NCBI RefSeq assembly: GCF_005404945.1
Contig: NZ_BJDG01000024.1
Coordinates: 1-56,071 of the forward strand
Source of the DNA: Lactiplantibacillus pingfangensis
Lineage (GTDB): Bacteria; Bacillota; Bacilli; Lactobacillales; Lactobacillaceae
Direction of reading: 5' to 3'
Length of the DNA: 56,071 nucleotides
Shown here: in pieces, positions 17,363-30,063 of the stretch
Layout: each line of letters begins with the position of its first letter
Numbering within the stretch: the first letter of the stretch is position 1
Made by a program: the position numbers and the translations under genes
The notes under the pieces: generated by a model
Databases searched by the model: none
The model's input: the letters and a program-made list of their open reading frames with translations, nothing else
Told to the model about the DNA's origin: nothing

Positions 17363-20023
17363 TTATTCAATCGGAACTTCTTTCATGATATAAGCTTCAA
17401 TGACATCATTAACCCGAATATCATTGTAGTCTTCAATCCGAAGTCCTAATTCAAAGCCTTGCTTGACTTCTTTGACGTCATCTTTAAAACGACGTAAACT
17501 AGCTAATTTACCGTCATAAATGACGACGCTATCACGAATGACCCGCACACCGGAATCACGATGAATGACCCCATCGGTAACCATCCCGCCACCAATCGTC
17601 CCAATCTTAGAAACCTTATAGATTTCACGGATTTCGGCTTGACCAGTGATCTTTTCCTCGTACTTAGGTTCAAGCATCCCTTTCATCGCGCTTTCGATTT
17701 CATCGATCGCGTTATAGATAACTTGATGTAAGCGAATGTCAACATCGTCAGTATCAGCTTGTGATTTTGCTTGTGGCGTTGGCCGCACATTGAATCCGAT
17801 AATGATTGCGTTACTTGCTTCTGCTAAGGCGACATCACTTTCGTTAATGGCCCCAACAGCCGTATGGATAATATTAACCCGCACGCCTTCAACTTCAATC
17901 TTCTTCAAACTACCTGCCAAGGCTTCAACTGAACCTTGTACATCAGCCTTAATAATGACGTCAACTTCTTTGATTTCACCTTGCTTCATTGAATCAAACA
18001 AGTTGTCCAAAGTGACATGGTTCGTTTGTTTACGTTCGTCCATCAAGGCTTGCTTAGCACGTTCTTCGCCGGCTTCACGCGCAGTCTTCTCATCATCAAA
18101 GACCACGAAACGATCCCCAGCTTCAGGCACATCACTCAAACCAGTAATTTCGATTGGTGTTGACGGAATAGCTTCTTTAATCCGGCGACCATTATCATTC
18201 GTCATGGTCCGTACACGACCATAGGTATTCCCAACGACGATTGGGTCCCCAATATGCATCGTCCCTTGTTGAACTAATAACGTTGCCGTCGAACCCTTAC
18301 CACGATCCAAACTAGCTTCCAAAACGGAGCCAGCTGCATTTTGGTCAGGATTAGCTTTCAATTCAAGCACTTCGGCCTGTAACAAGATCATGTCCAATAA
18401 TTCATCCAAATTCTTACCGAATTTCGCTGAAATTTGAACAAAAATCGTGTCGCCACCCCAGTCTTCGGAAATCAACCCATATTCGGTTAATTGTTCCATG
18501 ACGTGGTTCGGGTTAGCACCTGGCTTATCAATCTTGTTAACAGCAACGATAATTGGCACTTTCGCCGCTTTGGCATGGTTAATTGCTTCAATGGTTTGTG
18601 GCATGACCCCATCGTCAGCAGCGACCACTAAAACGGTAATATCGGTAATATCAGCACCACGAGCCCGCATTTCGGTAAAGGCCGCATGTCCTGGCGTATC
18701 CAAGAACGTAATTGACTTACCATTATGTTGCACTTGATAGGCCCCGATTGCTTGGGTGATCCCACCAGCTTCGCCGGCCGTCACGTGGGTATGCCGTAAC
18801 TTATCCAAAAGCGTGGTCTTACCATGATCGACGTGTCCCATAACCGTCACGACTGGGGCACGAGTCACTGCATTTTCCATGTTTTGGTTCTCTTCGTCAA
18901 AGAACTTGTCCAAGTCAGTCACATCGACTTCAACCTTTTCTTCGGCGTTAATTCCGTAGTCAGCAGCTAAAACTTCAATCGTGTCTTTATCCAAGGATTG
19001 GTTTTGGTTAACCGCCACACCAAGCATAAACAACTTCTTGATGATTTCAGCTGGTTCACGATGCAAGATTTTACCCAAATCTTGCGCATTCATACCAACC
19101 GTATAGACTAAGGTTTCTGGTAACGGCCGATCTTTCCGAACGGAAACTGGCTTGTTCGTCACTTGCCGAATTCGTTGGTTCTTACGATTTTGCTTCTTGT
19201 TATTGCGACGACGGTTATTGTTGTTACCACCACGATAACGACCACCACCGCCATTGTTATTCAAGCTGCCGCCAAAACGACCGCTACCGTTACGACTGCT
19301 GTTATTGCTACCAGTGCTACTATTGCTGCTCCGGTTGGTCGAGTTAGTCGACCGATTTTGTGACCCATTCGACCGGTTTTGGCCATTACCATTACTAGTC
19401 CGGCTTTGGCTGTTGTTCGACCGGTTTTGTGAACCAGTTGACCGATTAGCGCCGCCAGTCGTCCGTGATCCGTTGCTATTGTTTGAACGGGTCGTATTAT
19501 TGCTACGGTTAGCCGTCGAATTAGTCGACCGATTTTGGCTACTATTCCGATTTTGACCGTTAGCTGACCGATTGGCACTGTTAGTGCGGCTGCCGTTGCT
19601 ACTATTTGAACGCGTGCCATTGTTTGATGATGGCCGTGAACTCGTTGACCGCGCGCTACTGTTGTTCGAACGCGTCCCGTTACTGCTGTTACTGTTGTTC
19701 CGACTTTGGCTATGATTGTTATTATTATTTCGATTATTATTCAAAGAATCACCACTCTGTAAATGACGCGAGTTGGATTGCTGCTGATTCGCAGTTCGTG
19801 TCACCTTTTTAGCTTCTGGTTTCGAAGCCTGACCGGTAGCCCCGGTCGTTTGAGATTTAGGATTGGTCACAACGGCGCCGCCAGTTAATTGACGGGCTTC
19901 GTTGTCACCGAGTGTCGACATATGATTTTTGACGGAGAATCCCAATTGTTGTGCTTTTGCAATCAACTGTTTACTTGGAATATTTAGCTCCTTCGCTAAT
20001 TCATAAATTCGCTTTTTCCCCAT
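17363..20023 (-). CDS. infB: Translation initiation factor IF-2
   Basis: GTPase that places initiator tRNA on the 30S subunit. It has 886 residues. The N-terminal small domain ([13 protein letters not shown]) is followed by a linker of nearly 190 residues made almost only of Asn, Ser, Arg, Gly and Thr with recurring QNRS/TRSN words. Then come a basic segment, the second IF2 N-domain, the G domain with [16 protein letters not shown] and [11 protein letters not shown] near residues 390-440, and the C-terminal domains. The linker is unusually Asn/Ser-rich. It follows ylxQ by 13 bases. Confidence 0.97.
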   Translation of the reverse strand: MGKKRIYELAKELNIPSKQLIAKAQQLGFSVKNHMSTLGDNEARQLTGGAVVTNPKSQTTGATGQASKPEAKKVTRTANQQQSNSRHLQSGDSLNNNRNNNNNHSQSRNNSNSSNGTRSNNSSARSTSSRPSSNNGTRSNSSNGSRTNSANRSANGQNRNSSQNRSTNSTANRSNNTTRSNNSNGSRTTGGANRSTGSQNRSNNSQSRTSNGNGQNRSNGSQNRSTNSTNRSSNSSTGSNNSSRNGSGRFGGSLNNNGGGGRYRGGNNNNRRRNNKKQNRKNQRIRQVTNKPVSVRKDRPLPETLVYTVGMNAQDLGKILHREPAEIIKKLFMLGVAVNQNQSLDKDTIEVLAADYGINAEEKVEVDVTDLDKFFDEENQNMENAVTRAPVVTVMGHVDHGKTTLLDKLRHTHVTAGEAGGITQAIGAYQVQHNGKSITFLDTPGHAAFTEMRARGADITDITVLVVAADDGVMPQTIEAINHAKAAKVPIIVAVNKIDKPGANPNHVMEQLTEYGLISEDWGGDTIFVQISAKFGKNLDELLDMILLQAEVLELKANPDQNAAGSVLEASLDRGKGSTATLLVQQGTMHIGDPIVVGNTYGRVRTMTNDNGRRIKEAIPSTPIEITGLSDVPEAGDRFVVFDDEKTAREAGEERAKQALMDERKQTNHVTLDNLFDSMKQGEIKEVDVIIKADVQGSVEALAGSLKKIEVEGVRVNIIHTAVGAINESDVALAEASNAIIIGFNVRPTPQAKSQADTDDVDIRLHQVIYNAIDEIESAMKGMLEPKYEEKITGQAEIREIYKVSKIGTIGGGMVTDGVIHRDSGVRVIRDSVVIYDGKLASLRRFKDDVKEVKQGFELGLRIEDYNDIRVNDVIEAYIMKEVPIE

Positions 20024-20036
20024 ATCTTCACCCTCC

Positions 20037-20342
20037 TTACTTTGTCATGATTGAAACCATTTTCTTGGCAAAACCAGCATCAGTTATGGCAATCACCGTA
20101 CGTGGATTACCATTAGCTGCGGTCAGTTCTGCGCGCGTTAAGGTATCAATCACTGGTACATCATAAGATTGGGCCTTATCATGAAATTTTTTGGCTGTCG
20201 TGGGACCAGCGTCACTTGCAATAAAAACAAGTTTGGCTGATTGGTTACGAATTGCCGTTAACGTTAAGTTCTCACCAGCAATTTGTTGTTTGGCACGCCG
20301 TGAAAGGCCCAGTAAGTTTAAACAAGCTTGTTTAGGCGTCAT
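20037..20342 (-). CDS. ylxQ: YlxQ, L7Ae/L30e-family K-turn RNA-binding protein
   Basis: Protein of 101 residues of the ribosomal L7Ae family, known in Bacillus as the K-turn binder YlxQ. Features are the [15 protein letters not shown] start and the [16 protein letters not shown] core. The ATG at 20342 ([12 protein letters not shown]) overlaps the end of ylxR by 11 bases and has AAAGGA upstream. A longer frame runs further upstream inside ylxR but is not needed. The exact cellular role of the family is poorly defined. Confidence 0.9.
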   Translation of the reverse strand: MTPKQACLNLLGLSRRAKQQIAGENLTLTAIRNQSAKLVFIASDAGPTTAKKFHDKAQSYDVPVIDTLTRAELTAANGNPRTVIAITDAGFAKKMVSIMTK

Positions 20343-20631
20343 CACCGAATAATTCCTTTCGGGCTTGTTGGTGATCAACGTAAGCCACTAGCTCGTCGTA
20401 GAAAGCCGCATCCACTTTAACCCCAAAAGCTTTATCAAAAGTTTTTTTGGCTTTAGCTTGTTCGGCAACTGCAACGTCTAAGGCAATGTAAGCCCCGCGA
20501 CCCGGCTTTTTACCGGTTGGGTCAACGGAAACTTCATCTTGCTTGTTTTTAACGACACGTACGAGTTCTTTCTTGGGATGCATTTCACCCGTTACAATAT
20601 CTTTGCGTAACGGCACTTTTCTTTTTTTCAA
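20332..20631 (-). CDS. rnpM: YlxR/RnpM family protein, RNase P modulator
   Basis: Protein of 99 residues of the YlxR family. KKRKVPLRKDIVTGEMHPKKEL and the GRGAYI motif are characteristic. The Bacillus member has recently been described as a modulator of RNase P (RnpM); I carry that name over by homology. It sits between nusA (18 bases upstream) and ylxQ (11-base overlap), the standard order. The CxxC seen in some family members is absent here (VTGEMHP). Confidence 0.88.
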   Translation of the reverse strand: MKKRKVPLRKDIVTGEMHPKKELVRVVKNKQDEVSVDPTGKKPGRGAYIALDVAVAEQAKAKKTFDKAFGVKVDAAFYDELVAYVDHQQARKELFGDDA

Positions 20632-20649
20632 GGCCCAGACCTCCTCTAA

Positions 20650-21882
20650 TTATTCAGCATCACTCGCGGATGGGTCACTATCATCAGCCGAAGCCAAGGT
20701 CGCTTCAGTTGATTCTTCATCACTAGTTGATGCTGGTTCAGCTGCAACGGCACTATCCGCAGTCAGATCGTCCGCTGCATCCTCAGTTTCAGTCTCCGGA
20801 GCAGTTTCAGCGGCGGCGACATCCGTGGGGTTCTCATCCATTATATCAGATGCTTCGGTTTCAGATTTAATATCAATCTTAAATCCAGTTAATTTTGCAG
20901 CTAAACGGGCGTTTTGGCCACGCTTACCGATGGCTAATGATAATTGGTAATCAGGCACAACGACCGTACAGCCACGTTCATTTTCAGGATCAAAAATGAC
21001 ATCCAAAACTTCGGCAGGATTTAAGGCATTCGCGATAAATACCGCGGTATCATCCGTCCATTCCACAATATCCATGTTTTCGCCGTGTAATTCATTGACG
21101 ATCGTTTGCACCCGTTGTCCTTTAGGCCCAACACAGGTCCCGACTGGATCAACGTTCGGATTGTTTGAACGGACCGCAACTTTCGCCCGGTCGCCCGCTT
21201 CACGTGCGATTGACACAATTTCAACAATGCCATCGAAGATTTCAGGCACTTCTTGTTCAAACAAGCGCTTCAATAAGTCTGGCGCTGTCCGTGAAACAAA
21301 GACTTGTGGGCCCTTTGTGGCATTTTCAACTTTTGACACATAAACTTTAATTTTGTCATGAATGCGATAAGTTTCACCAGGTAATTGATCAGAACGACCC
21401 ATCACGGCTTCGACTTTACCTAAACTGACGTAAACAAAGCGATTATCTTGGCGTTCAACTTCACCAGTCACGATTTCATTCTCGTATTGGCTATATTCGT
21501 CAAAGATGATCCCACGTTCAGCTTCACGTACCCGTTGCATGATGACTTGCTTAGCAGTCTGAGCAGCAATCCGGCCAAAGTTTTTTGGCGTGACTTCAAA
21601 ACGAATATCGTCACCAATTTCGTAAGCGCGGTTGATTTCGAGTGCATCTTGTAAACTAACTTCCAAGCGTGAGTCAAAGACATCTTCAACGACTTCCTTA
21701 ACGGCATAAACGTGAATATTGCCCTTAACTTGATCAAAGTCAACTTCAACATTTTGTGCTTGGCCGTAATTACGCTTATAAGCAGAAACCAAAGCTGCTT
21801 CTAAGGCATCAATCACAACTTCTTTTTTGATTCCTTTTTCTGATTCTAGGGTGTCTAACGCCCCTAATAATTCCTTACTCAT
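20650..21882 (-). CDS. nusA: Transcription termination/antitermination factor NusA
   Basis: Binds RNA polymerase and nascent RNA and promotes pausing and intrinsic termination. It has 410 residues: N-terminal polymerase-binding domain, S1 domain (about residues 135-200), then two KH domains with VDPVGTCVGPKGQRVQ and SLAIGKRGQNARLAAKLTG. The last 65 residues are an acidic Asp/Glu/Ala/Ser/Thr tail. The operon leader carries a hairpin terminator at 22408-22435, which fits NusA autoregulation as known in Bacillus. Confidence 0.97.
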   Translation of the reverse strand: MSKELLGALDTLESEKGIKKEVVIDALEAALVSAYKRNYGQAQNVEVDFDQVKGNIHVYAVKEVVEDVFDSRLEVSLQDALEINRAYEIGDDIRFEVTPKNFGRIAAQTAKQVIMQRVREAERGIIFDEYSQYENEIVTGEVERQDNRFVYVSLGKVEAVMGRSDQLPGETYRIHDKIKVYVSKVENATKGPQVFVSRTAPDLLKRLFEQEVPEIFDGIVEIVSIAREAGDRAKVAVRSNNPNVDPVGTCVGPKGQRVQTIVNELHGENMDIVEWTDDTAVFIANALNPAEVLDVIFDPENERGCTVVVPDYQLSLAIGKRGQNARLAAKLTGFKIDIKSETEASDIMDENPTDVAAAETAPETETEDAADDLTADSAVAAEPASTSDEESTEATLASADDSDPSASDAE

Positions 21883-21901
21883 GTGTACACTCCTTTACTA
21901 A

Positions 21902-22378
21902 CTAAAACTTCACTGCCAACCGTGCTTGAGAAATCATTTCACGATCAATTGTCACAGTTTTGTGTCGCGTTTTATCTAAGTAATTAATAGTCAATGTCTC
22001 GGGGGTCACAGCGGCTAAATCGCCATCAAACGCCTTTTTACCATCAACTTTTTGATACAAGCCGACATGGATGTACTTCCCAATGGCATTTTGATAATCG
22101 GCTTCTTTTTTAAGTGGCCGTTCCGCACCAGGCGAAGACACCTCCAAAAAATAGGCTTGTGGAATTGGATCAGGATCCATACTATCCAATTTTTCACTTA
22201 ATTCATCACTGACCATGGCACATTCTTCAATATTAATGCCCCCTGGCTTGTCGATATAGAGTCGTAAATACCAACTCTGACCCTCACGGACAAATTCAAG
22301 ATCAACTAATTCAAACTGGTGGGTCGCCACAATGGCTTGTGCCAACGGCTGAATGGTCTCAACAACATTATTGCTCAC
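21902..22378 (-). CDS. rimP: Ribosome maturation factor RimP
   Basis: Assists 30S subunit maturation. It has 158 residues from a GTG start at 22376-22378, chosen because GGAGG lies 7 bases upstream and the sequence then reads [14 protein letters not shown]. Characteristic parts are [25 protein letters not shown] and [20 protein letters not shown]. It is the first gene of the rimP-nusA-rnpM-ylxQ-infB-rbfA operon, with nusA 19 bases downstream. Confidence 0.95.
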   Translation of the reverse strand: MSNNVVETIQPLAQAIVATHQFELVDLEFVREGQSWYLRLYIDKPGGINIEECAMVSDELSEKLDSMDPDPIPQAYFLEVSSPGAERPLKKEADYQNAIGKYIHVGLYQKVDGKKAFDGDLAAVTPETLTINYLDKTRHKTVTIDREMISQARLAVKF

Positions 22379-22407
22379 GTTTGCGCCTCCTATCCAGATT
22401 AGTCCAA

Positions 22408-22435
22408 TAAAAAGAGTGAGCATCGCTGCTCACTC
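22408..22435 (-). terminator. Hairpin terminator in the rimP-nusA leader / after polC
   Basis: Minus strand GAGTGAGCA-GCGA-TGCTCACTC, a perfect 9-bp stem followed by TTTTTA. It can end polC transcription. Because a promoter is seen upstream of it (22462-22490), it would also act as an attenuator in the rimP-nusA leader. Confidence 0.88.
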
Positions 22436-22461
22436 GTTAACGAGTTTTAAATTACACTCAT

Positions 22462-22490
22462 ATATTATCATAATAATGCGTAATCCGCAA
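22462..22490 (-). promoter_or_regulatory. Candidate rimP-nusA operon promoter
   Basis: Minus-strand TTGCGG (22485-22490), 17-bp spacer, TAATAT (22462-22467). It is located between the polC stop and the leader terminator. Confidence 0.55.
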
Positions 22491-22514
22491 CACTAAGCGA
22501 CTTTCACGCGGTTT

Positions 22515-25500
22515 TTAGAATAAAGAAAGTTGATTCTCATCAGGTAAGCCCTTCAAAATTCCATATTGGCTCATAAAATCAATTAATTTTTGTGAAACCT
22601 TACCGCGTTTTGACAAATCTTCCTTCGATAAGAATTTTTTGTCAGCACGAGCCGCCACAATCTGTTTGGCCACACCTAAGCCCAAACTCGGAATCGACCG
22701 GAATGGCGCAATTAAGGTATCCCCCTCAATCAACCAGTCCGACGCATCTGATTTATACAAGTCGACCATTTGAAATTTAAAGCCACGTTCCAACATCTCA
22801 TTCGCCAATTCCAAGACCGTTAGCAAGTTCTTCTCACCAACTTTAGCATCATTGCCTAAATCCTGAATTTTTTTCATGGATGCCTTAACCGATTCTTTGC
22901 CTTGTGACATGGCCACGAGGTCAAAATCATCAGCACGGACTGAAAAATAGGCGGCGTAATAAATCAATGGGAAATAGACTTTGAAATAAGCCACGCGCAG
23001 TGCCATTAAGATATACGCTGCCGCATGGGCCCGCGGGAACATATACTTAATTTTCAAGCAAGACTCAATGTACCAATCCGGCACGTCAGCATCTTTCATC
23101 GCCTGTTGCCAGTCGTCTGGAATTCCACGGCCTTTACGAACGTGTTCCATAATCTGAAACGACATATCCGATTCCATGCCATAGTGAATCAAGTCGGTCA
23201 TGATGTTATCACGACAACCAATAACTTCCGCCAGCGTGACCGTCCCATCTTTGATCAACTCTTCGGCATTGCCTAACCACACATCCGTCCCGTGAGACAA
23301 GCCAGAAATTTGCAGTAATTCGTTAAACGTCGACGGATGGGTTTCTTCCAACATACCACGGACAAATCGCGTCCCAAATTCGGGAATCCCGAGGGTTCCA
23401 GTTTTTGAAAAGATTTGATCTTCAGTCACACCTAGGACTTCTGGGCTCGAAAAGATTTTCATGACGTTCGGATCAACCGGTGGAATACTTTCCGGTTTAA
23501 TTCCCGAGAGATCTTGTAGCATCCGGATCATGGTCGGATCATCATGTCCCAGAATATCAATTTTCAAAATATTATCATGGATCGAATGGAAATCAAAATG
23601 GGTCGTTTGCCAAGCCGCCGTCTGATCATCCGCTGGATATTGCACCGGCGTAAAGTCATAGATGTCCATGTAATCTGGCACAACAATGATCCCAGCCGGA
23701 TGTTGTCCCGTCGATCGTTTGACCCCGGTAATGCCTTTCGCTAACCGGTCAATCTCGGCAGTTCGCAAATTTTGCTCGGTGGTGCGTTCATAACCTTTGG
23801 CATAACCATAACCCGTTTTATCGGCAACGGTCCCAATCGTTCCGGCACGATAAACGTTCTTTTCACCGAACAACACTTTGGTGTAATTATGGGCAATTGG
23901 TTGATAGTCTCCCGAAAAGTTCAAATCAATATCGGGAACTTTATTCCCATAAAATCCAAGGAAAGTTTCGAAAGGAATATTCTGACCATCACGTACCATG
24001 TTCGTCCCACATTCAGGACAATCTTTGGGTGGCAAATCATAGCCTGAACCGTATTCATTGTTCGTGTAAAAGTGCGAATATTGGCAATTTGGACAACGAT
24101 AATGGGCCGGCATCGGGTTAACTTCGGTAATCCCAGAAAGGGTCGCCACGAGACTAGACCCAACCGAACCACGTGACCCAACCAAATAACCATCCTTATT
24201 ACTCTTGAAAACTAATCGTTGGGCAATCAGATAAATAACCGAGAACCCATTGCCGATAATACTCTTCAATTCCTTATCGACACGCTTCTGCACGATTTCT
24301 GGCAACGGGTCGCCATACCAAGCATGTGCCCGGTCCATCGTTAGTTTCTTAATTTCGGCCTCGGCGCCTTTCATTCGCGGCGTGTATAGCTTGTCCTTAA
24401 CCGGTCGAACCACTTCAAATTGATTGGCAATTTGTTGAGAAGCCGTCACCACGACGCGCTGCGCCAACTCGTCACCTAAGAAATGAAACGCCGCCAACAT
24501 TTCATCGGTCGTCCGAAAATGAACATCTGGAAACTCGGTACGATTAGCGGTTCTTGGCTGCGAGCGAACTAAGACGGTTCGATAGATTTTATCTTCTGGA
24601 TTCAAGTAGTGGACATCACCAGTGGCGACGACTGGAATATTTAAGTCATCACCTAAAGTAACCATATTTTTGAGAATATCTTCAAGGCGGGCGTTATCGG
24701 CAATTAATCCTGATGCAACCAGTGGTGAATACGCCGGTTTGGGCTGAATTTCAAGAAAATCATAGTAACTGGCCTTTTTTCGGGCCTCCACTTGGCCTTT
24801 TTGCATCATCGCCGTAAAGACTTCACCATTTGCACAAGCCGAGCCAACGAGAATGCCATCACGATATTTATTCAATAAACTACGCGGAACGCGCGGCTTT
24901 TCATAAAAGTAATCGACATTTGAAGCTGAAATAATCCGGAAGAGATTCTTCAGGCCAGCCTGAGTTTGCGCATAAAGCGTCGCATGGAACGGTCGACTAT
25001 GGCGGTAGGCATTATTCTCATTCATATGATTATTTAGTTGATCATGGAACTGAACCCCGTAGCGTTCTTCGGCGTCTTTTAAGAAAATATGATTCAGGTG
25101 ACCGGTTGATTCCGCATCATAGATGGCTCGATGATGATGTTCCAAGGACACGTTGAACCGTTTTGCCAACGTATTTAACGTAAAACGTTTCAGGTCAGGA
25201 TATAACCAATGTGCCAAAGTTAAGGTATCAATAATGGGATTTTCAATCGGTGGCATCCCATGACGAGCATAGCCAGTATTCATGAACCCAATATCGAAGG
25301 TAACATTATGCCCAACAACGATGGCATCCCCACAAAATTCACGGAAGAGCTTGAAAACTTCTTCTTCAGATTTTGAGCCGCGAACCATTTCATCCGTGAT
25401 ACTCGTCAAGTTAGTCGTCGTCTCTGACAAATGAAAGCCCGGGTCGATGAACTCTTCAAACTGTTCCGTCACGTTACCTTTGAACATTTTGACGGCCGAC

Positions 25501-26825
25501 AGTTCAATGACTTTGTCATAAATGGCGGACAAACCAGTCGTTTCAGTATCAAAGATCACATAGGTTGATTCTTTCAAATCTTCGTGAGCATCATTAAACG
25601 CAATCGGCTCGCCATCGTCGACCATGTTTGCTTCGACACCATAGATCACTTTGATCTTGTTTTTTTGACCAGCGGCAAACGCTTCTGGAAAGGCTTGAGC
25701 CCCAGAATGATCCGTAATGGCAATCGCTGGTTGGCCCCACTTGGCAGCTTGGGCGACAAAATCAGAAACCGTATTCGTCGCATCCATGGCACTCATATTC
25801 GAATGCAAATGAAGTTCAACCCGCTTTTGATCTGCCGGCGCGGTATCTTGGCGCGACGCATGTGAGATCTCATTAATATCATAAGCATTAATCGTTAAAT
25901 CTCGCATAAAACTGTCTTCTTGCACAGAACCGCGCGCGCGGACCCACATCCCTTGCTTCAATGCCGCAAATTGAGCCTCATCATCGCTGTTCCGTGAGAA
26001 CTTTTTAATGACCATCGACGAACTGTAATCGGTGATTTTAAGAATCAATAATTGTCGTTGTGAACGCAAGGTGCGGACTTCCATATCGAAGACGTACCCT
26101 TCCACGATCACCGAGCGTTCTTCTTCGGTAATTTGAACCAGTTGCTTGGCTGGCTCTTGCGAATTAATCTGCTTACCTAATTGAACTGGCCCATCAATTG
26201 GTGCGGGTGAGTCCGACTGTTTAGCCCGTTTTTCATTCGCCTTTTTAATGGCTGCTTCTGCTTTTTTCGCCAACGCTTGATCGGATTTGGCTTTTTGCGC
26301 ATGAAACGCCTTGATTTTTTCTTGCGAGGCGGTTTCATCAATCAACGTATGCACGGAAAACTTTGGAAAACCTAATTGTCGATAGGTTTCCTCAATTGGT
26401 CCTAACGCCTGATTGGTCAAAAAGTTTTGAATCACCTCATTTTCAGCCAACAAAATGACCCGATGATCTTCATAAGACGGGACATTACTATTACAGAGTG
26501 ATTGGACCAGTGGCGAAGAAATCCCACTGTTTTGCACAATCCACTCCCAATAATCAGCCAGTGCGCGCGGATTGACCTCGCTGTCGTCAGTCGTAATCTG
26601 TAGGCTGATGCCAGCAATTTCATGAAAAGCAAGTTGTAGCTTATTATTGAAAGTCATGAATTGTGAAAATGGTAAAACGTGTTGAAAATGTAAATGGAAC
26701 TCCCAAACTTTCGAGGCTTGATGAACGGTCAGCTTTTCGATGGTCGCCGCTTGAAAGGGCTCATCCATCGGCATCTCAATTTGCTCAAGCAGTTTCTCAA
26801 ACATTTCCTGCTGATTTAAGCTCAC
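22515..26825 (-). CDS. polC: DNA polymerase III alpha subunit, PolC type
   Basis: Replicative polymerase of low-GC Gram-positives, 1436 residues. Order: N-terminal domain, OB fold (about 235-320), PHP domain first half ([16 protein letters not shown] near 335), inserted DEDD 3'-5' exonuclease ([13 protein letters not shown] near 420), PHP second half, then the polymerase domain with a zinc-binding CPNC...CPEC element, [14 protein letters not shown] and [12 protein letters not shown]. The start is GTG with a GGAGG site 6 bases upstream. No truncation or frameshift is visible over 4.3 kb. Confidence 0.98.
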   Translation of the reverse strand: MSLNQQEMFEKLLEQIEMPMDEPFQAATIEKLTVHQASKVWEFHLHFQHVLPFSQFMTFNNKLQLAFHEIAGISLQITTDDSEVNPRALADYWEWIVQNSGISSPLVQSLCNSNVPSYEDHRVILLAENEVIQNFLTNQALGPIEETYRQLGFPKFSVHTLIDETASQEKIKAFHAQKAKSDQALAKKAEAAIKKANEKRAKQSDSPAPIDGPVQLGKQINSQEPAKQLVQITEEERSVIVEGYVFDMEVRTLRSQRQLLILKITDYSSSMVIKKFSRNSDDEAQFAALKQGMWVRARGSVQEDSFMRDLTINAYDINEISHASRQDTAPADQKRVELHLHSNMSAMDATNTVSDFVAQAAKWGQPAIAITDHSGAQAFPEAFAAGQKNKIKVIYGVEANMVDDGEPIAFNDAHEDLKESTYVIFDTETTGLSAIYDKVIELSAVKMFKGNVTEQFEEFIDPGFHLSETTTNLTSITDEMVRGSKSEEEVFKLFREFCGDAIVVGHNVTFDIGFMNTGYARHGMPPIENPIIDTLTLAHWLYPDLKRFTLNTLAKRFNVSLEHHHRAIYDAESTGHLNHIFLKDAEERYGVQFHDQLNNHMNENNAYRHSRPFHATLYAQTQAGLKNLFRIISASNVDYFYEKPRVPRSLLNKYRDGILVGSACANGEVFTAMMQKGQVEARKKASYYDFLEIQPKPAYSPLVASGLIADNARLEDILKNMVTLGDDLNIPVVATGDVHYLNPEDKIYRTVLVRSQPRTANRTEFPDVHFRTTDEMLAAFHFLGDELAQRVVVTASQQIANQFEVVRPVKDKLYTPRMKGAEAEIKKLTMDRAHAWYGDPLPEIVQKRVDKELKSIIGNGFSVIYLIAQRLVFKSNKDGYLVGSRGSVGSSLVATLSGITEVNPMPAHYRCPNCQYSHFYTNNEYGSGYDLPPKDCPECGTNMVRDGQNIPFETFLGFYGNKVPDIDLNFSGDYQPIAHNYTKVLFGEKNVYRAGTIGTVADKTGYGYAKGYERTTEQNLRTAEIDRLAKGITGVKRSTGQHPAGIIVVPDYMDIYDFTPVQYPADDQTAAWQTTHFDFHSIHDNILKIDILGHDDPTMIRMLQDLSGIKPESIPPVDPNVMKIFSSPEVLGVTEDQIFSKTGTLGIPEFGTRFVRGMLEETHPSTFNELLQISGLSHGTDVWLGNAEELIKDGTVTLAEVIGCRDNIMTDLIHYGMESDMSFQIMEHVRKGRGIPDDWQQAMKDADVPDWYIESCLKIKYMFPRAHAAAYILMALRVAYFKVYFPLIYYAAYFSVRADDFDLVAMSQGKESVKASMKKIQDLGNDAKVGEKNLLTVLELANEMLERGFKFQMVDLYKSDASDWLIEGDTLIAPFRSIPSLGLGVAKQIVAARADKKFLSKEDLSKRGKVSQKLIDFMSQYGILKGLPDENQLSLF

Positions 26826-26859
26826 GCGTGTTCCTCCTTTTGTTCTTTAAAACCAAACT

Positions 26860-26900
26860 AAAATCACCTAGTTTCTTGGTTGCCGAAACTAGGTGATTTT
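26860..26900. terminator. 16-bp perfect inverted repeat between proS and polC
   Basis: AAAATCACCTAGTTTC (26860-26875) and its exact complement (26885-26900) around a 9-base loop, flanked by T runs in both directions. It likely terminates proS. A possible promoter for polC (TTGCAA 26943-26948, 17 bp, TACACT 26920-26925 on the minus strand) lies upstream of it, so it could also attenuate polC. Confidence 0.8.
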
Positions 26901-26995
26901 CTGCATACACAATGAGTTAAGTGTACGCATTTTTAGATTAACTTGCAACGTTCAAGTCGCTCAGTTGAGTTTTGATAAAATTAGCTTAACGGTGA

Positions 26996-28705
<1,710 letters not shown>

Positions 28706-28746
28706 CTAAAAATCTTCTCCTTAATTGTTCCAGTTTAAACTCGCCC

Positions 28747-30024
28747 TTAAAAGAAATATCGTTGAATATCATTCCAAGTGACTAATACCATCAACAGCAT
28801 CAACAGGCCAAAACCAATTAAGGTGATGACACTTTCAGTTTCGACGCGGAGTGGCTTACCCCGAATACCTTCAACAACATTTAATAACAGCTTACCCCCA
28901 TCCAAGGCTGGAATGGGTAATAAGTTAACAATTCCTAAGTTAATTGACAAGACTGCCAATAAATAAATCACTTGCCGTAGTCCTGATTTAGCTGCCTGTG
29001 AGGTGGTTGCAAAAATTGCGACCGGTCCGCCCAGATCATTCAAACTAAATCCGTGGGTCACCATTCGGCCTAACACTTGGAATATTTGTTTGGTGATATT
29101 CCAAGATCCGGTAAAGCCATAGGTGAGTTTCGCGCCCAGGCTAGTATCCGTAGTCGTGGCCCAGCGAACCCCAATCTGACCAATTTTATTACCTGAGACC
29201 GTTTTAGCTGCCGGCTTGACCGTCAGCTTGCGTGTCTGCGTGCCCTGTTTGACGGTTAAATTAACCCGCTTATTCGGGCTATCTTGTATCAATAACGAGA
29301 TCGACTGCGCACTCGTATTTTTTTTGCCATTAACGGCAATGATTTCATCGCCAGCCTTGATGCCAGCTTGACGAGCCACAGAATTAGCAGTCGTCGACTG
29401 CACCTTAGTTGTTACCGAGGTGACCCCGCCTTGCATGAACGCTAAAATGGCAAAGGTAATAATTGCCAAAATGAAGTTATTCATTGGACCCGCAAAGTTA
29501 GTCAACATGCGTTGCCAGAGCTTGGCCGATTGAAATTGAACATCAACCGGCGCAATTTGGACTTCGGTCCCATCACTTTCAATAATGGTGGCGTCGTGCT
29601 GAACTTGATAATGCTTTAAGACAGTTTCGTCGCCATTTTCATAACCCTCAATCCAAAGTTCCTTTTCCAAGTCAGTCCCAGTAACTGATAACGGAATTCC
29701 ATTAAAAAGGGTCGTTTTCTTGCTGGCATTAATTGACTGGACTAATCCATCCGCACCAATTTGCAAACTGACCGGGGTCCCAGGCTTGAGTTCTTCATCC
29801 TCATCATCGGCGACACCCGCCATCCGCACATAGCCACCAATGGGTAAGAATCGTAAGGTATAGGTGGTCGCGTTGCGGCGAAATGCCACCGCTTTTGGGC
29901 CCATCCCGACGGAAAATTCCCGGACGAGGATTCCGGACCGTTTCGCAAAATAAAAATGCCCGAATTCGTGAACGATGACTAAAATACCAAAAACGATAAT
30001 GAACGTAATTATAGTAACTATCAA
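28747..30024 (-). CDS. rseP: Site-2 membrane metalloprotease RseP (RasP)
   Basis: Intramembrane zinc protease that cuts membrane-embedded anti-sigma factors and leftover signal peptides. It has 425 residues. The zinc motif HEFGH is at residues 19-23 in the first membrane segment. A PDZ domain (about 205-285) follows, then the second catalytic motif PIPALDGGKLL. Four membrane segments are visible. An insertion of about 60 residues between the active site and the PDZ domain is acidic. It lies 39 bases after cdsA. Confidence 0.95.
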   Translation of the reverse strand: MIVTIITFIIVFGILVIVHEFGHFYFAKRSGILVREFSVGMGPKAVAFRRNATTYTLRFLPIGGYVRMAGVADDEDEELKPGTPVSLQIGADGLVQSINASKKTTLFNGIPLSVTGTDLEKELWIEGYENGDETVLKHYQVQHDATIIESDGTEVQIAPVDVQFQSAKLWQRMLTNFAGPMNNFILAIITFAILAFMQGGVTSVTTKVQSTTANSVARQAGIKAGDEIIAVNGKKNTSAQSISLLIQDSPNKRVNLTVKQGTQTRKLTVKPAAKTVSGNKIGQIGVRWATTTDTSLGAKLTYGFTGSWNITKQIFQVLGRMVTHGFSLNDLGGPVAIFATTSQAAKSGLRQVIYLLAVLSINLGIVNLLPIPALDGGKLLLNVVEGIRGKPLRVETESVITLIGFGLLMLLMVLVTWNDIQRYFF

Positions 30025-30063
30025 ATCAACGTTCCTTTCTCCCAGGTTTGAAGGTTATCGTGC

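Noticed and set aside
17736-18224. 162-codon open frame on the plus strand opposite infB
   Set aside because: No ribosome site, Ser/Thr-rich shadow composition, and it lies fully antisense to a conserved gene. Similar frames opposite nusA (20543-20950) and rseP were rejected for the same reason.
19255-19740. Repetitive DNA that might be mistaken for a repeat array
   Set aside because: It encodes the Asn/Ser/Arg/Gly linker of IF-2 in frame. Units are irregular, with no constant repeat-spacer pattern, so it is not CRISPR.
28706-28746. T-box leader for proS
   Set aside because: Only 41 bases separate rseP and proS and no T-box sequence is visible.
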